Shown: in pieces, positions 18,516 to 27,110 of the stretch
Position numbering within the stretch: the stretch's first letter is position 1
Layout: each line of letters begins with the position of its first letter
Source: Bosea vaviloviae
GTDB lineage: Bacteria > Pseudomonadota > Alphaproteobacteria > Rhizobiales > Beijerinckiaceae
Direction: 5' to 3'
NCBI RefSeq assembly: GCF_001741865.1
Contig: NZ_CP017147.1
Span: forward strand, 2,037,001 to 2,101,000
DNA: 64,000 bases
The notes under the pieces: model-generated
Databases searched by the model: none
What the model saw: only the letters and a program-made list of their open reading frames with translations
What the model was told of the DNA's origin: nothing
Program-made: the position numbers and the translations under genes

Positions 18516-19283
18516 TCACGCCCGAAACGCCCCGCCGCCATCGACATCGAGCACGGTGCCGCTGACATAACCGCAGGCCGGTGAGGCCAGGAAGGCGGCG
18601 GCGTTGGCGATCTCCTCGGGCTCAATCAACCGGTCCAATGGCAGGTTCGTCAGCATCTCCTCCCAGCGTGCTTCGTCGCCGAGCGATGTCGCAGCGCGGT
18701 TCTTGCTGAGCGAAATGATGCGGTCGGTGCGGGTCTGCGAGGGGTTGATGCCGAAGACGCGCACGCCCCAATCGACGGATTTTCCGCCAACCGCGCTGGT
18801 GAAGGCCATCAAGGCGGCATTGCCGGTGCCGCCACAGACATAGTCGTAGCGCGGGCTACGCCCGGCCCCGCCGATGATGTTGACGATGATGCCGGCCTTC
18901 CGCTCCTTCATCCCCGCCAGATAGAGCTTGGTCAGATGGATATAGCCCATCACCTTCAGCGCCCAGGCCTGCTCCCAGCTTTCCATGGAAAGATCGAGCA
19001 GCCCGCCGCCGGGGATCGCGCCGGCATTGTTCACCAGGATGTCGATATCGGGGTAGTTGGCCGCAACGCGTTCGCGCTCGGCTGCGACCGAGAGATCGGC
19101 GGCGCAGCTCGCGACCCGGTTGGCCTCGCCCAGGGCCGCCGTCGTGGCCGCAAGGCGCTCAGTGTCGCGCGCGACGAGGACGACGGAGCAACCCTCGGCC
19201 AGGAAGGTTTTTGCGCAGGCCGCGCCGATGCCTTTCGAGCCGCCGGTGATCAGGACGCGGCGGCCGGTCAGTTTCAGATCCAT
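18516..19283 (-). CDS. SDR-family oxidoreductase lacking the catalytic lysine
   Basis: 255 residues with a complete Rossmann core: RVLITGGSKGIGAACAKTF (cofactor loop TGGSKGIG), the NNAG motif in DILVNNAGAIPGG and the C-terminal GYVSGTVLDVDGGG. The active-site helix reads RYDYVCGGTGNAALMAF where normal SDRs have YxxxK, so the tyrosine is kept but the lysine four positions on is Gly. The serine region is IIGGAGRSP. Such variants exist as a minority SDR group of unclear activity. The next gene downstream on the chromosome side is an enoyl-CoA hydratase 31 bases upstream in the same direction, so a shared catabolic role is likely. Confidence 0.85.
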   Translation of the reverse strand: MDLKLTGRRVLITGGSKGIGAACAKTFLAEGCSVVLVARDTERLAATTAALGEANRVASCAADLSVAAERERVAANYPDIDILVNNAGAIPGGGLLDLSMESWEQAWALKVMGYIHLTKLYLAGMKERKAGIIVNIIGGAGRSPRYDYVCGGTGNAALMAFTSAVGGKSVDWGVRVFGINPSQTRTDRIISLSKNRAATSLGDEARWEEMLTNLPLDRLIEPEEIANAAAFLASPACGYVSGTVLDVDGGGAFRA

Positions 19284-19314
19284 GCGAGTAGTCCTTGTTG
19301 CGATGACGCGGGTT

Positions 19315-20097
19315 CTATTCCCCGGTGAAGGCCGGTTCGCGCTTCTCCTTGAAGGCGCGCTGGCCCTCGCGATAATCGGCGCTGCTGAAGCAGGCGGCGA
19401 TGGAGGCCTCGACTCCGGCGATGTCCCGCTCGCTCTCGGGGCGGGTGAGCTCGCTCAGCGCATGTTTGAGGGCGCGCAAGGTCAGCGGCGCATTGCCGGC
19501 GATCCGCGCGAGGTAGTCGCAGGCCTCCTGCTCGAAGCTTTCTGCGCCCCAGAGCGCGGTGACGACGCCCAGGCGCAGCGCCTCCTCGCCAGCGATGATG
19601 CGGGCGCTGAGCAGCAGGTCGGAGGCAGGGCCGAAGCCGAGCTTGGCCACCAGCATGCGCACGCCCTCATAGGCATAGCCGAGGCCGAGCCGCGCGGCGG
19701 GAATGCGGAAGCGCGAATCGGCCCGCGCCAACCTGAGATCACAGCTCATCGCCAGGCCGAAGCCGCCGCCGAAGCAGATCCCGCGAATGAGCGCGATCGT
19801 CGGCTTGGCGGCATGGACCAGCGCGGCGCAGCCTTGCAGATAGGCTTCGTCATAGGCCCGGGTTTCGGCGGCGCTGTCGCGCTTCTCGCCGAATTGCGAG
19901 ATATCGGCGCCGGCGCAGAAGGCGCGCCCACCTTCGCCTGCGACGACGATGGCGCGCACCTCGCGGTCGGCCTCCGCGCGGGCGACCAGGCCCGGCAGGC
20001 TCGCCCACATCTCATAGCTCATCGCGTTCATCTTCTGGGGCTGGTCGAGCACCAGCCGAGCCATGCCGTTCTCCGTCTCGTAGCGAACCGTGCCCAT
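19315..20097 (-). CDS. Enoyl-CoA hydratase/isomerase family protein
   Basis: 260 residues from the start at 20097, which follows GGGGAGAG. The crotonase fold is clear: RAFCAGADISQFGE (oxyanion hole, first Gly-Ala), ALIRGICFGGGFGLAMSCDL (second oxyanion Gly and CoA site) and FRIPAARLGLGYAYEG. A Glu is absent at the second catalytic position (LGLGYAYEG has Tyr-Ala-Tyr before Glu), so hydration versus isomerisation is open. The frame is open to 20214, but that extension lacks homology. It is the first gene of a two-gene unit with the SDR. Confidence 0.85.
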   Translation of the reverse strand: MGTVRYETENGMARLVLDQPQKMNAMSYEMWASLPGLVARAEADREVRAIVVAGEGGRAFCAGADISQFGEKRDSAAETRAYDEAYLQGCAALVHAAKPTIALIRGICFGGGFGLAMSCDLRLARADSRFRIPAARLGLGYAYEGVRMLVAKLGFGPASDLLLSARIIAGEEALRLGVVTALWGAESFEQEACDYLARIAGNAPLTLRALKHALSELTRPESERDIAGVEASIAACFSSADYREGQRAFKEKREPAFTGE

Positions 20098-20252
20098 CTC
20101 TCCCCGCAAAGCTCCATGTCTCCGATCGCAAGGCATATGCGCCGCCATGCGATGCCGGCGGCAGAGTAGCCGAGTTCTTCCGGGATGGCTTAGGAATGCT
20201 GCTTGCGCGCGCACCAGATGAGCGCTCGTCCGACGGGAACCGGGAGATCAGC

Positions 20253-21161
20253 ATGCAACCCTCGCAAGCCAGCCACAGCATTGGCGACGCGATGCTGTCG
20301 GCAATCATCAAGCCGGACGGCGCCGAATTGATCAGTCTGCGGGGTACGAAGGAAGGCGAGCTCCTCTGGCAGGCCGGGCCGCAATGGCCGCGCCACTCTC
20401 CGGTGCTGTTCCCGATCGTCGGGCGGTTGGCGGAGAGCAGGCTGCGGCATCAGGGGCACAACTACACCATGACCCAGCACGGCTTTGCACGTGACAGCCT
20501 GTTCGATTGGGTCGAGCAGAGCGAGGCGCGGGCGGTGCTGCGCCTGACCGAGAATGCGCAGACGCAAGCCATCTATCCATTCCGCTTCATCCTCGAACTG
20601 ACCTACGCCATCGCTGACGGCGCGCTGAGCGTGACGACGCGCGTGACCAATCCGGGCGATGTCGTGCTGCCCTGCAGCGTCGGCGCGCATCCCGCCTTCA
20701 ACTGGCCGCTGATGCCCGGCGTTCCCAAGGAGCGCCATGTCTTGGAGTTCGAGGTCCTGGAGTTTGATGCGCCGGAGGAGGCAAGCGCCGTCCTGCTGAC
20801 CGACGGATTGCTCGATGCGCGGGCGCCATTGCCTCTGCAGGGCCGTGTCCTGCCATTGTCGTCGGAGTTGTTCGCCAGGGACGCGCTGATCCTGCCTTCA
20901 CTCGCCAGCCGCTCCGTCCGCTTCATCGCAAGGGACGAGGCCGGGCGCACGGCGCGAGCTATCAAGGTCTCGTGGGAAGGCTATCGCGATCTCGGCATCT
21001 GGTCGAAGCCCGATGGCGCGCCCTTCCTCTGCATCGAGCCCTGGTTCGGCATGGCGAGCCCGCTCGGCTGGGATGGCGAGTTCACGGAGAAGCCCGGTAT
21101 CCTGCTGCTGGCGCCCGGCGAAAGCCGGGCAATGAGCTGGAGCATCAAGGTCGAGGCGTGA
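20253..21161 (+). CDS. Aldose 1-epimerase family protein
   Basis: 302 residues from the ATG at 20253 with a GGGAGA site. The galactose-mutarotase-like fold shows in the N-terminal AIIKPDGAELISL and LLWQAGPQWPRHSPVLFPIVGR, in NYTMTQHGFARDSLF (active His), and in VGAHPAFNWPL (second His) with a C-terminal CIEPWFGMASPLGW (catalytic Glu). The layout matches the LacX/YeaD-like subgroup rather than GalM. The substrate is probably a free or phosphorylated hexose. It is divergent from the enoyl-CoA hydratase gene. Confidence 0.85.
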   Translation: MQPSQASHSIGDAMLSAIIKPDGAELISLRGTKEGELLWQAGPQWPRHSPVLFPIVGRLAESRLRHQGHNYTMTQHGFARDSLFDWVEQSEARAVLRLTENAQTQAIYPFRFILELTYAIADGALSVTTRVTNPGDVVLPCSVGAHPAFNWPLMPGVPKERHVLEFEVLEFDAPEEASAVLLTDGLLDARAPLPLQGRVLPLSSELFARDALILPSLASRSVRFIARDEAGRTARAIKVSWEGYRDLGIWSKPDGAPFLCIEPWFGMASPLGWDGEFTEKPGILLLAPGESRAMSWSIKVEA

Positions 21162-21199
21162 GGCCGGAGCGCCCTCCGACGTCTCGCTATTATTGTTTT

Positions 21200-21272
21200 A
21201 ACGCGTTTTCTCCGCGCAAACGCTTCGCGTTTGTCGCGGGGGAACCGGTGTCCACTTCGCTCGAAAACGCTC
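21200..21272. repeat. Palindrome-containing intergenic repeat, family B
   Basis: It contains the hairpin CCGCGCAAACGC-TTC-GCGTTTGTCGCGG followed by AACCGGTGTCCACTTCGCTCGAAAACGCTCT, a block found in many Hyphomicrobiales intergenic regions. It lies between converging genes and could end both transcripts. Confidence 0.55.
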
Positions 21273-21288
21273 TAAGCCCGCGACCTGA

Positions 21289-24243
21289 TCAGTGGCAGAC
21301 CGGCTCGCCGGGATGTCCGCAGTTCGGCCGCTTCTGCTGCGCCGGGTGTGGACGAGCGGCTTGCTGAGCCGCCTGCCGGGCGCGTTGCTGGACGGCCTGT
21401 TGTTGGGCTTGAGCCGCTTGCTGCTGCCGCTGCTGGGCGGCTTGTTGGGCGTGCTGCTGAGCCGCGGCCTGGGCGGCCTGTTGTTGCCGCTGTTGCTGCG
21501 CTGCTTGCTGGGCGCGTTGCTGCGCCGCGGCCTGAGCCGCCTGCTGCTGGCGTTGCTGTTGAGCGGCGTGCTGGGCGCGCTGTTGAGCCGCGGCCTGGGC
21601 CGCTTGCTGCTGTCGCTGTTGTTGAGAGGCTTGCTGGGCACGTTGCTGTGCGGCGGCTTGAGCCGCCTGCTGCTGCTGAGCAGCTTGTTGGGCGCGTTGC
21701 TGGTCGGCCTGTTGTTGACGCCGAGCTGCGGCATCGTTCGTCACAGCCTGAGGAGGCAAGGCGGGCGGTGGCGAGGGGCGGGCGATGGTGGCGGGGGCGG
21801 CCGGCTGTGTCGCTTGTCCAGCCGGGTGGGGTGCCTGCGAACCCGCCTGGGCGGGCGCGGCAGTGCTGGGAACCGGCTGGGCTCCGCGAGCTGGGGCGGC
21901 TGGCGTCTGCGCCACGCCCGGAGTCTGCGGCTGCGCGTTGCGGCTGGCGGTGGCAGGCGCATTCGGCGTGGGCAGAGGCCGCGCTCCCGGAGCGGCAGGC
22001 GGGACCGGCTGCGGGTTAGCCTGTGCAGGAGCAGCGGCATTGGGCGCCGGCTGGGCGCCGCGCCCCGGGACCGCCGGCGTCTGCGCTACGCCCGGGGTCT
22101 GTGGCGCTGCGTTGTGGCCGGCGGCGGGAGGCGCATTCGGTGTGGGTAGTGGCGGCGCACCCGGAGCGGCCGGCGGTACAGTCTGCGGGTTGGCCTGTGC
22201 AGGAGCAGCGGCGTTGGGCGCCGGCTGAGCGCCGCGCGCCGGGGCGGTCGGTGTCTGCGCCACGCCCGGGGTCTGCGGCGGCGTGTTGCGGCCAGCGGCG
22301 GGAGGCGCGTTGGGAGTGGGCGGTGGTTGCGCACCCGGAGCGGCTGGCAGTGCCGGCGCTTGGCCGGGGCGCTGCGGCTGCGGATGGGCGCCGGGAAGCG
22401 GCTGAGCTTGCGGCTGCAAATTGGCGGCCGGGGCCGGGGCTGCCTGGGCAGGTGCCGCCTGAGCGGGCGCAGCCTGAGCGGGCGTCAGGGGGCGAGCGCC
22501 GGGCCAGGCGTTGTTGATGGGCGCAGCCGGGTTTGGCGCGGCCGCCTGGGGTGCCGCGACCGGCGGCTGGCCCGGGGCGTTGACGGGCCTTGGAGCGTCA
22601 GAAGGTCTTGCCCGCTGTCCTGCCGCGTGCAGTGCCGCTGCAGTCGGCAATGCGACGGCCGCGGCGGCTATCGCGGCGCTCGCGACCGGATGCGCCTGGA
22701 TCAAATTGGATGGGCCGTTGCCGGGCGGCGGCGTCGGTGCGGCCGGCTGCGGCGGCAATAGGTTGGCGGGGATGGGCGCAACTTGCTGGCCGGCCGGATT
22801 GGTGACGATCGCCGTCTGATTGGCCTGGTTGATCACCACCGTGTTGTGGATGTTGACATTGACGACATTGAGCGGCGGCGGAGCGACATAGGCTGGACGC
22901 TCGATCCAGGCCGGAACCGGGTGATAGACCGGAATCGGCAGCACGAAGGCGACGGCAGGCGGCGCGGGCGGTGGCAGGTCGACGAAATAGGCCGGCCGCG
23001 GCGGCAGGAAGAACACCGGCACCGGCGGCGGGGGCGGCAGATCGTAGATCGGGTCCGCAAAATAGACGGCCGGGCGCTCGACATAGACGACCTCCTCCGG
23101 CGGGGGCGGCGGCACGTCATAGGCGAGCATGGCGAAGGAGGCCGGCGGCTCCAGCACGGCCGCGAAATGGGTGAGGCGGCGGCGCGCATCATAGGCATGG
23201 GGGCCGCTCGGATAGCGCCGCAGATAGGACCAATAGGCATCGGGCGTGTCGGCGAAGGCGCTTTCGCGCCAGGTCGCGGCCTCGCGGCGCGCGGCGACGA
23301 TGGCGCGCACGCGCTTGGCGAGCGGGTCGCTGGAATAGGCGGCGAGGAAATCGAGATAGCCGCGCATCGTGTCGCGCGCCAAAGCCGCGAGATAAGCCTC
23401 GCCGGCGTCGAAATCGCGGATCGGCCTGGAGCGCAATTCGGAGAAGCGGCTGGCCTGCGCTTGCGGGGCGGCCTGGCTGCGTTCGAAGAACAGGAACGGT
23501 GCCTGCACGCGCGAGACCTGCCAGGGCAGTTCGGCGCCATGCGTCAGGGCGTCGACGCGCAGGCGGACGCGCTCGAACAGGTCGTCGAGCGGCAGACCGC
23601 CCTCCTTGATCATCTCGGAAAGGGCGGTCGCATAGGCGCCGTAGGGCCCCTTGTTGTCGGGGCCGATCGTGCCTGGCGCGGCGTTGAAGGCGAGCAATGT
23701 GCCGGGGTCCGGCTGCATCAGGGCCAGGCCGCCGGCGAGGGGCTGCCCGGATCTAGCGAAGCCATTGGCATAGGCGGCGTCGAGCACGACGATGCGCGCC
23801 TTCAAGGGCAAGGCCGCCAAGGGCTTGGTGAGGTCGCTCAGCCGAACCGCCTCGAGCGGCACATCGGCGTCGCGCGCGATCCGCGCATCGACCGGGACGA
23901 GATAGTTCTCGCCCTCGAATTGCAGGCCGTTGCCGGCGAAATAGACCAGCGCGACGGTGTCGGGCCCGGAGGCACCAGCCTTGTCCAAGAATTCGCGCAG
24001 CGAGGAGCGCAGCGTCGCGGTGTCAAGGTCACGCGCCCCGACGACATCGAAGCCGGCGGCTTGCAAGGTCTGTGCGATCAGGCCGGCATCATTGGCCGGT
24101 GTTGCCTGCGGGCTCGCCTGATAGGCGCCGTTGCCGATGACCAGCGCGATCCGCTTTTCGAACTGCTGGGCCTGGCTGGGACTGAAACCTACGGCGACGC
24201 AGAGCGCGACGACCACCAGTCGCAGGAGATGGAATCCAGGCAT
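21289..24243 (-). CDS. Caspase-like (peptidase C14) secreted protein without catalytic dyad, with long repeat tail
   Basis: 984 residues. The start at 24243 follows GGGAGGG and opens a signal peptide (LLRLVVVALCVAVGFSPSQA). Residues 28-250 are a caspase p20-like domain: RIALVIGNGAY, ALVYFAGNGLQFEGENYLVP and IVVLDAAYANGF. Active members have His in AGHG and Cys in DAC; here these are Asn105 and Ala157, so protease activity is not expected. Residues 270-370 are helical (EAYLAALARDTMRGYLDFLA; YWSYLRRYPSGPHAYDA). From about 380 it is proline-rich, then has 58-residue Pro/Ala repeats, and ends in a Gln/Ala-rich coiled-coil-like block with a Lys/Arg-rich tip. Probably periplasmic or wall-associated; its role is unknown. 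Confidence 0.85.
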   Translation of the reverse strand: MPGFHLLRLVVVALCVAVGFSPSQAQQFEKRIALVIGNGAYQASPQATPANDAGLIAQTLQAAGFDVVGARDLDTATLRSSLREFLDKAGASGPDTVALVYFAGNGLQFEGENYLVPVDARIARDADVPLEAVRLSDLTKPLAALPLKARIVVLDAAYANGFARSGQPLAGGLALMQPDPGTLLAFNAAPGTIGPDNKGPYGAYATALSEMIKEGGLPLDDLFERVRLRVDALTHGAELPWQVSRVQAPFLFFERSQAAPQAQASRFSELRSRPIRDFDAGEAYLAALARDTMRGYLDFLAAYSSDPLAKRVRAIVAARREAATWRESAFADTPDAYWSYLRRYPSGPHAYDARRRLTHFAAVLEPPASFAMLAYDVPPPPPEEVVYVERPAVYFADPIYDLPPPPPVPVFFLPPRPAYFVDLPPPAPPAVAFVLPIPVYHPVPAWIERPAYVAPPPLNVVNVNIHNTVVINQANQTAIVTNPAGQQVAPIPANLLPPQPAAPTPPPGNGPSNLIQAHPVASAAIAAAAVALPTAAALHAAGQRARPSDAPRPVNAPGQPPVAAPQAAAPNPAAPINNAWPGARPLTPAQAAPAQAAPAQAAPAPAANLQPQAQPLPGAHPQPQRPGQAPALPAAPGAQPPPTPNAPPAAGRNTPPQTPGVAQTPTAPARGAQPAPNAAAPAQANPQTVPPAAPGAPPLPTPNAPPAAGHNAAPQTPGVAQTPAVPGRGAQPAPNAAAPAQANPQPVPPAAPGARPLPTPNAPATASRNAQPQTPGVAQTPAAPARGAQPVPSTAAPAQAGSQAPHPAGQATQPAAPATIARPSPPPALPPQAVTNDAAARRQQQADQQRAQQAAQQQQAAQAAAQQRAQQASQQQRQQQAAQAAAQQRAQHAAQQQRQQQAAQAAAQQRAQQAAQQQRQQQAAQAAAQQHAQQAAQQRQQQAAQAQQQAVQQRARQAAQQAARPHPAQQKRPNCGHPGEPVCH
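21335..21725 (-). repeat. Gln/Ala-rich internal repeats of the caspase-like gene
   Basis: The coding strand repeats a degenerate unit of about 19-20 codons (QQQAAQAAAQQRAQQA followed by QQQRQ) at least five times. It gives a low-complexity helical tail. Expect recombination-driven length changes between strains. Confidence 0.8.
21863..22385 (-). repeat. 174-bp (58-codon) internal repeats of the caspase-like gene
   Basis: Three consecutive copies with a period of 174 bases, anchored by GCGTTGGGCGCCGGCTG at 22211, GCATTGGGCGCCGGCTG at 22037 and a diverged copy at 21863. Each encodes a block that reads roughly QTPGVAQTP, then ARGAQPAPNAAAPAQANPQ, then PNAPPAAG. The copies differ mainly at third positions, so the duplication is not recent. 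Confidence 0.85.
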
Positions 24244-24411
24244 TGCGCCCTCCCGGCAAGGACAAGTCAGAGCACTGCAATGTCGAAGCAGCGCCATGAA
24301 CCGGGATTGAATGAAGTGCGGCCAAATCCAGGCGAATATAGGGAAGGTTTTGGAACCGGAATCGGTTCATCGTAAGCGAAGACGGCCGGCTCTGCCGAGT
24401 TGCCGACTGCG

Positions 24412-25743
24412 TCAGACTTGAGGAGCCTCGGGCTTGCGTCTTTCCCATCTCTGGTTGAGGCGTAGCGCGACCAAGGTGCAGGCCGCGCCCGAGAGCAGAT
24501 AGGCGCCCGCGGAAATCAAACCGAACTGGGTCGAGAGCAAGAGGGCTGCGAGCGGAGCGAAGCCCGCGCCGAAGAGCCAGGCGAGATCCGAGGTCAGCGC
24601 CGAGCCGGTATAGCGAAAGCCTGGGGAGAAGCTCGAGGCGACGGCGCCCGAGGACTGGCCGAAGGAGAGGCCGAGCAGCACGAAGCCGACGATCATGAAG
24701 ACCGTCTCGCCGACCACGCCGCCGTCGAGCAATTGCGGCGCGAACCCGCTGAAGACGGCTATCGCCACCGCGCAGCCGCCGAGCAGGGAACGCCGCCCGA
24801 TCCTGTCCGCGATCAGGCCCGAGGCGACGATCGCCGCGATGCCGAAGACGGCGCCGACGGCTTCGATGATCAGGAAGCGCGCCGGCCCCTCCTGCGTGAA
24901 CAGGAAGACCCAGGACAGCGGAAAGACCGTGACCATGTGGAACATGGCAAAGCTCGCCAGCGGCGCGAAGGCGCCGATCAACACGCTGCCGCCCTGGCTG
25001 CGCAGCGTGTCACGGATACGCGCGGGGTGGAGATCGCGGTTCTCGAACAGCTTTTGGTAGTCCGGCGTGGTGACCATGCGCAGCCGGGCGAAGAGGGCCA
25101 CGACATTGATCGCGAAGGCGACGAAGAACGGGTAGCGCCAGCCCCAGCTGAAGAAATCCTCGGCCGAGAGATTGCCGACGAAGAAGGCGAAGAGCACGCT
25201 CGCCACGATCAGCCCGAGCGGCGCGCCGAGCTGCGGGATCATCGCATACCAGCCGCGATATTTGCCGGGGGCGTTGAGGGCCAGCAGCGAGGCCAGCCCG
25301 TCCCAGGTACCGCCGAGCGCGATGCCCTGGCCGATGCGCGCGAGCGCCAGAAGCCAGATCGAGGCCGCGCCGATCTGCCCGTAGCCCGGCAGGAAGGCGA
25401 TGGCCACGGTCGAAGTGCCGAGCAGGAACAGCGCGATCGTCAGCTTGGCGCTTTTGCCATAGGCGCGGTCGACAGCCATGAAGATGACGGTGCCGAGCGG
25501 GCGCGCCACGAAGGCCAGGGCGAAGATGGCGAAGGAATACAGCGTGCCGGTCAGGGGATCGAGATAGGGGAAGACGAGCTTGGGAAACACGATCACCGAT
25601 GCGATCGCGTAGACGAAGAAATCGAAGAACTCGGAGGTCCGGCCGATGACGACGCCGATCGCGATCTCGCCCGGATTGATCTCGCCGTGGCGCGCGTTGA
25701 CGATCCTGGCGTCGCGTTCCGCTGTCGTTGGTGTCGTTGACAT
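24412..25743 (-). CDS. MFS transporter, metabolite:proton symporter type
   Basis: 443 residues, about 12 membrane segments. The MHS-family features are visible: IGVVIGRTSEFFDFFVYAI in segment 1, FVARPLGTVIFMAVDRAYGK (loop 2-3 with the R-P-x-G and D-R motif) and ARIGQGIALGGTWDG in segment 4. Related proteins carry shikimate, alpha-ketoglutarate or dicarboxylates; this one begins with a polar stretch before segment 1. The start at 25743 is chosen because homology begins near EINPGEIAIG; the frame opens at 25809. It is divergent from cyoA. Confidence 0.85.
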   Translation of the reverse strand: MSTTPTTAERDARIVNARHGEINPGEIAIGVVIGRTSEFFDFFVYAIASVIVFPKLVFPYLDPLTGTLYSFAIFALAFVARPLGTVIFMAVDRAYGKSAKLTIALFLLGTSTVAIAFLPGYGQIGAASIWLLALARIGQGIALGGTWDGLASLLALNAPGKYRGWYAMIPQLGAPLGLIVASVLFAFFVGNLSAEDFFSWGWRYPFFVAFAINVVALFARLRMVTTPDYQKLFENRDLHPARIRDTLRSQGGSVLIGAFAPLASFAMFHMVTVFPLSWVFLFTQEGPARFLIIEAVGAVFGIAAIVASGLIADRIGRRSLLGGCAVAIAVFSGFAPQLLDGGVVGETVFMIVGFVLLGLSFGQSSGAVASSFSPGFRYTGSALTSDLAWLFGAGFAPLAALLLSTQFGLISAGAYLLSGAACTLVALRLNQRWERRKPEAPQV

Positions 25744-25844
25744 GTGCGCCCGAGCTCGCATCGTTTGGCGATCCGCCGGCCCGTAGCCTGACGGCAGTCC
25801 GCTTTTCACTCATGCCCTTCTGACCGATGACAGGCTAGGCGGGG

Positions 25845-25863
25845 ATTGGGCAAATTGTCCAAT
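25845..25863. promoter_or_regulatory. 19-bp palindrome upstream of cyoA
   Basis: ATTGGGCAAATTGTCCAAT is a near-perfect dyad (ATTGG, CAA, TTG, CCAAT on each side; two mismatched pairs). It lies in the 183-base region between the divergent MFS gene and cyoA, 64 bases before the cyoA start. It looks like a binding site for a dimeric regulator. No regulator gene adjoins it, unless it is the RegA-type protein downstream. Confidence 0.5.
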
Positions 25864-25926
25864 GTTCGGCTTGATGCTCAGCCGCTAGCGCTCATCCCCA
25901 CAGATTAATGCTGACAGGTTGGTGCC

Positions 25927-27096
25927 GTGAGCCGTTTCCGGATCATCGCCGTACTGCCGCTGCTCGCGCTATTGGGCGGCTGCAATTTCGTCGTGCTCGC
26001 TCCGGCGGGGGATGTGGCTGCGCAGCAGCGCGACCTCGTCGTCATCTCGACCATCCTGATGCTGCTGATCATCATACCGGTGATGGCGCTCACGGTGTTC
26101 TTCGCCTGGCGCTATCGGCACTCCAACAAGGAGGCGCGCTACGAGCCCGACTGGGACCACTCGACCGGGCTCGAACTGGTGATCTGGTCGGCGCCGCTGC
26201 TGATCATCATCTGCCTGGGCGCGCTGACCTGGATGGGCACCCATCTGCTCGATCCCTATCGCCAGCTCGGGCGCATCGCGGCCGGCCGCCCGGTCCCGCA
26301 GACGGCCAAGCCGCTCGAGGTGAACGTCGTCGCGCTCGACTGGAAATGGCTGTTCATCTACCCGGAATACGGGGTCGCGACCGTCAACGAGCTCGCAGCC
26401 CCGGTCGACCGGCCGATCAGCTTCCGCATCACCTCCTCCTCGGTGATGAACTCCTTCTACGTTCCCGCACTCGCAGGCCAGATCTATGCGATGGCCGGCA
26501 TGCAGACGCGGCTCCACGGGGTGATCAACCGGCCGGGGCGCTATCAGGGCTTCTCGGCCAATTATAGCGGCGCCGGCTTCTCCGGCATGCGCTTCGCGTT
26601 CCACGGGCTGACTGATGCCGATTTCGACGGCTGGATCGCGCAGGCGAAGGCGGCGGGAGCGACGCTCGATCGCGCCAGTTATCTGCAGCTGGAGCGGCCG
26701 AGCGAGAACGATCCGGTGCGCCGCTATACGAACGTCGATCCGAAGCTCTTCAACGCCATCCTCAACATGTGCGTCGAGCCCGGCAAGATGTGCATGAACG
26801 AGATGGCCGCCGTCGACGCCAAGGGCGGGCTCGGCCTGGCCGGCATCGCCAATACGCTACCGCTCTCCTACGACAAATATGCCCGCCGAGGCGCGGTCTT
26901 CGGCGCAGATCCGAGCTATGTGCTCAGCGTCTGCACCACCGAGGAGGCCGAGGCGATGCAGGCACGGGCGCCTGCGATGTCGGCTGCGCCCAGGGCGAGC
27001 GCGATCCGCGGCGCTGGCCTGCCCCTGCCCAATCTCTCGCTCCGTCGCCTGGACTCGCTGCTGCTTTCCAGCCCGGGCCACCCATCCAATTCCTGA
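25927..27096 (+). CDS. cyoA: Cytochrome bo3 ubiquinol oxidase subunit II
   Basis: 389 residues from a GTG. The N-terminus is a lipoprotein signal with lipobox LGGCN, followed by two transmembrane helices (residues about 37-110) and a cupredoxin domain ([50 protein letters not shown]). As in other quinol oxidases, the copper-A ligands of cytochrome oxidase subunit II are absent. The C-terminal Ala/Arg-rich extension is poorly conserved. First gene of the cyoABCD operon. Confidence 0.95.
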   Translation: MSRFRIIAVLPLLALLGGCNFVVLAPAGDVAAQQRDLVVISTILMLLIIIPVMALTVFFAWRYRHSNKEARYEPDWDHSTGLELVIWSAPLLIIICLGALTWMGTHLLDPYRQLGRIAAGRPVPQTAKPLEVNVVALDWKWLFIYPEYGVATVNELAAPVDRPISFRITSSSVMNSFYVPALAGQIYAMAGMQTRLHGVINRPGRYQGFSANYSGAGFSGMRFAFHGLTDADFDGWIAQAKAAGATLDRASYLQLERPSENDPVRRYTNVDPKLFNAILNMCVEPGKMCMNEMAAVDAKGGLGLAGIANTLPLSYDKYARRGAVFGADPSYVLSVCTTEEAEAMQARAPAMSAAPRASAIRGAGLPLPNLSLRRLDSLLLSSPGHPSNS

Positions 27097-27110
27097 AGCG
27101 AGATAGTCCG

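Noticed and set aside
22783..24375. 530-codon plus-strand open frame opposite the caspase-like gene
   Set aside because: It is a mirror of high-GC codon use. It has no domain, no ribosome site, and is Arg/Gly-rich without hydrophobic pattern, while the minus strand has a signal peptide and clear domain.
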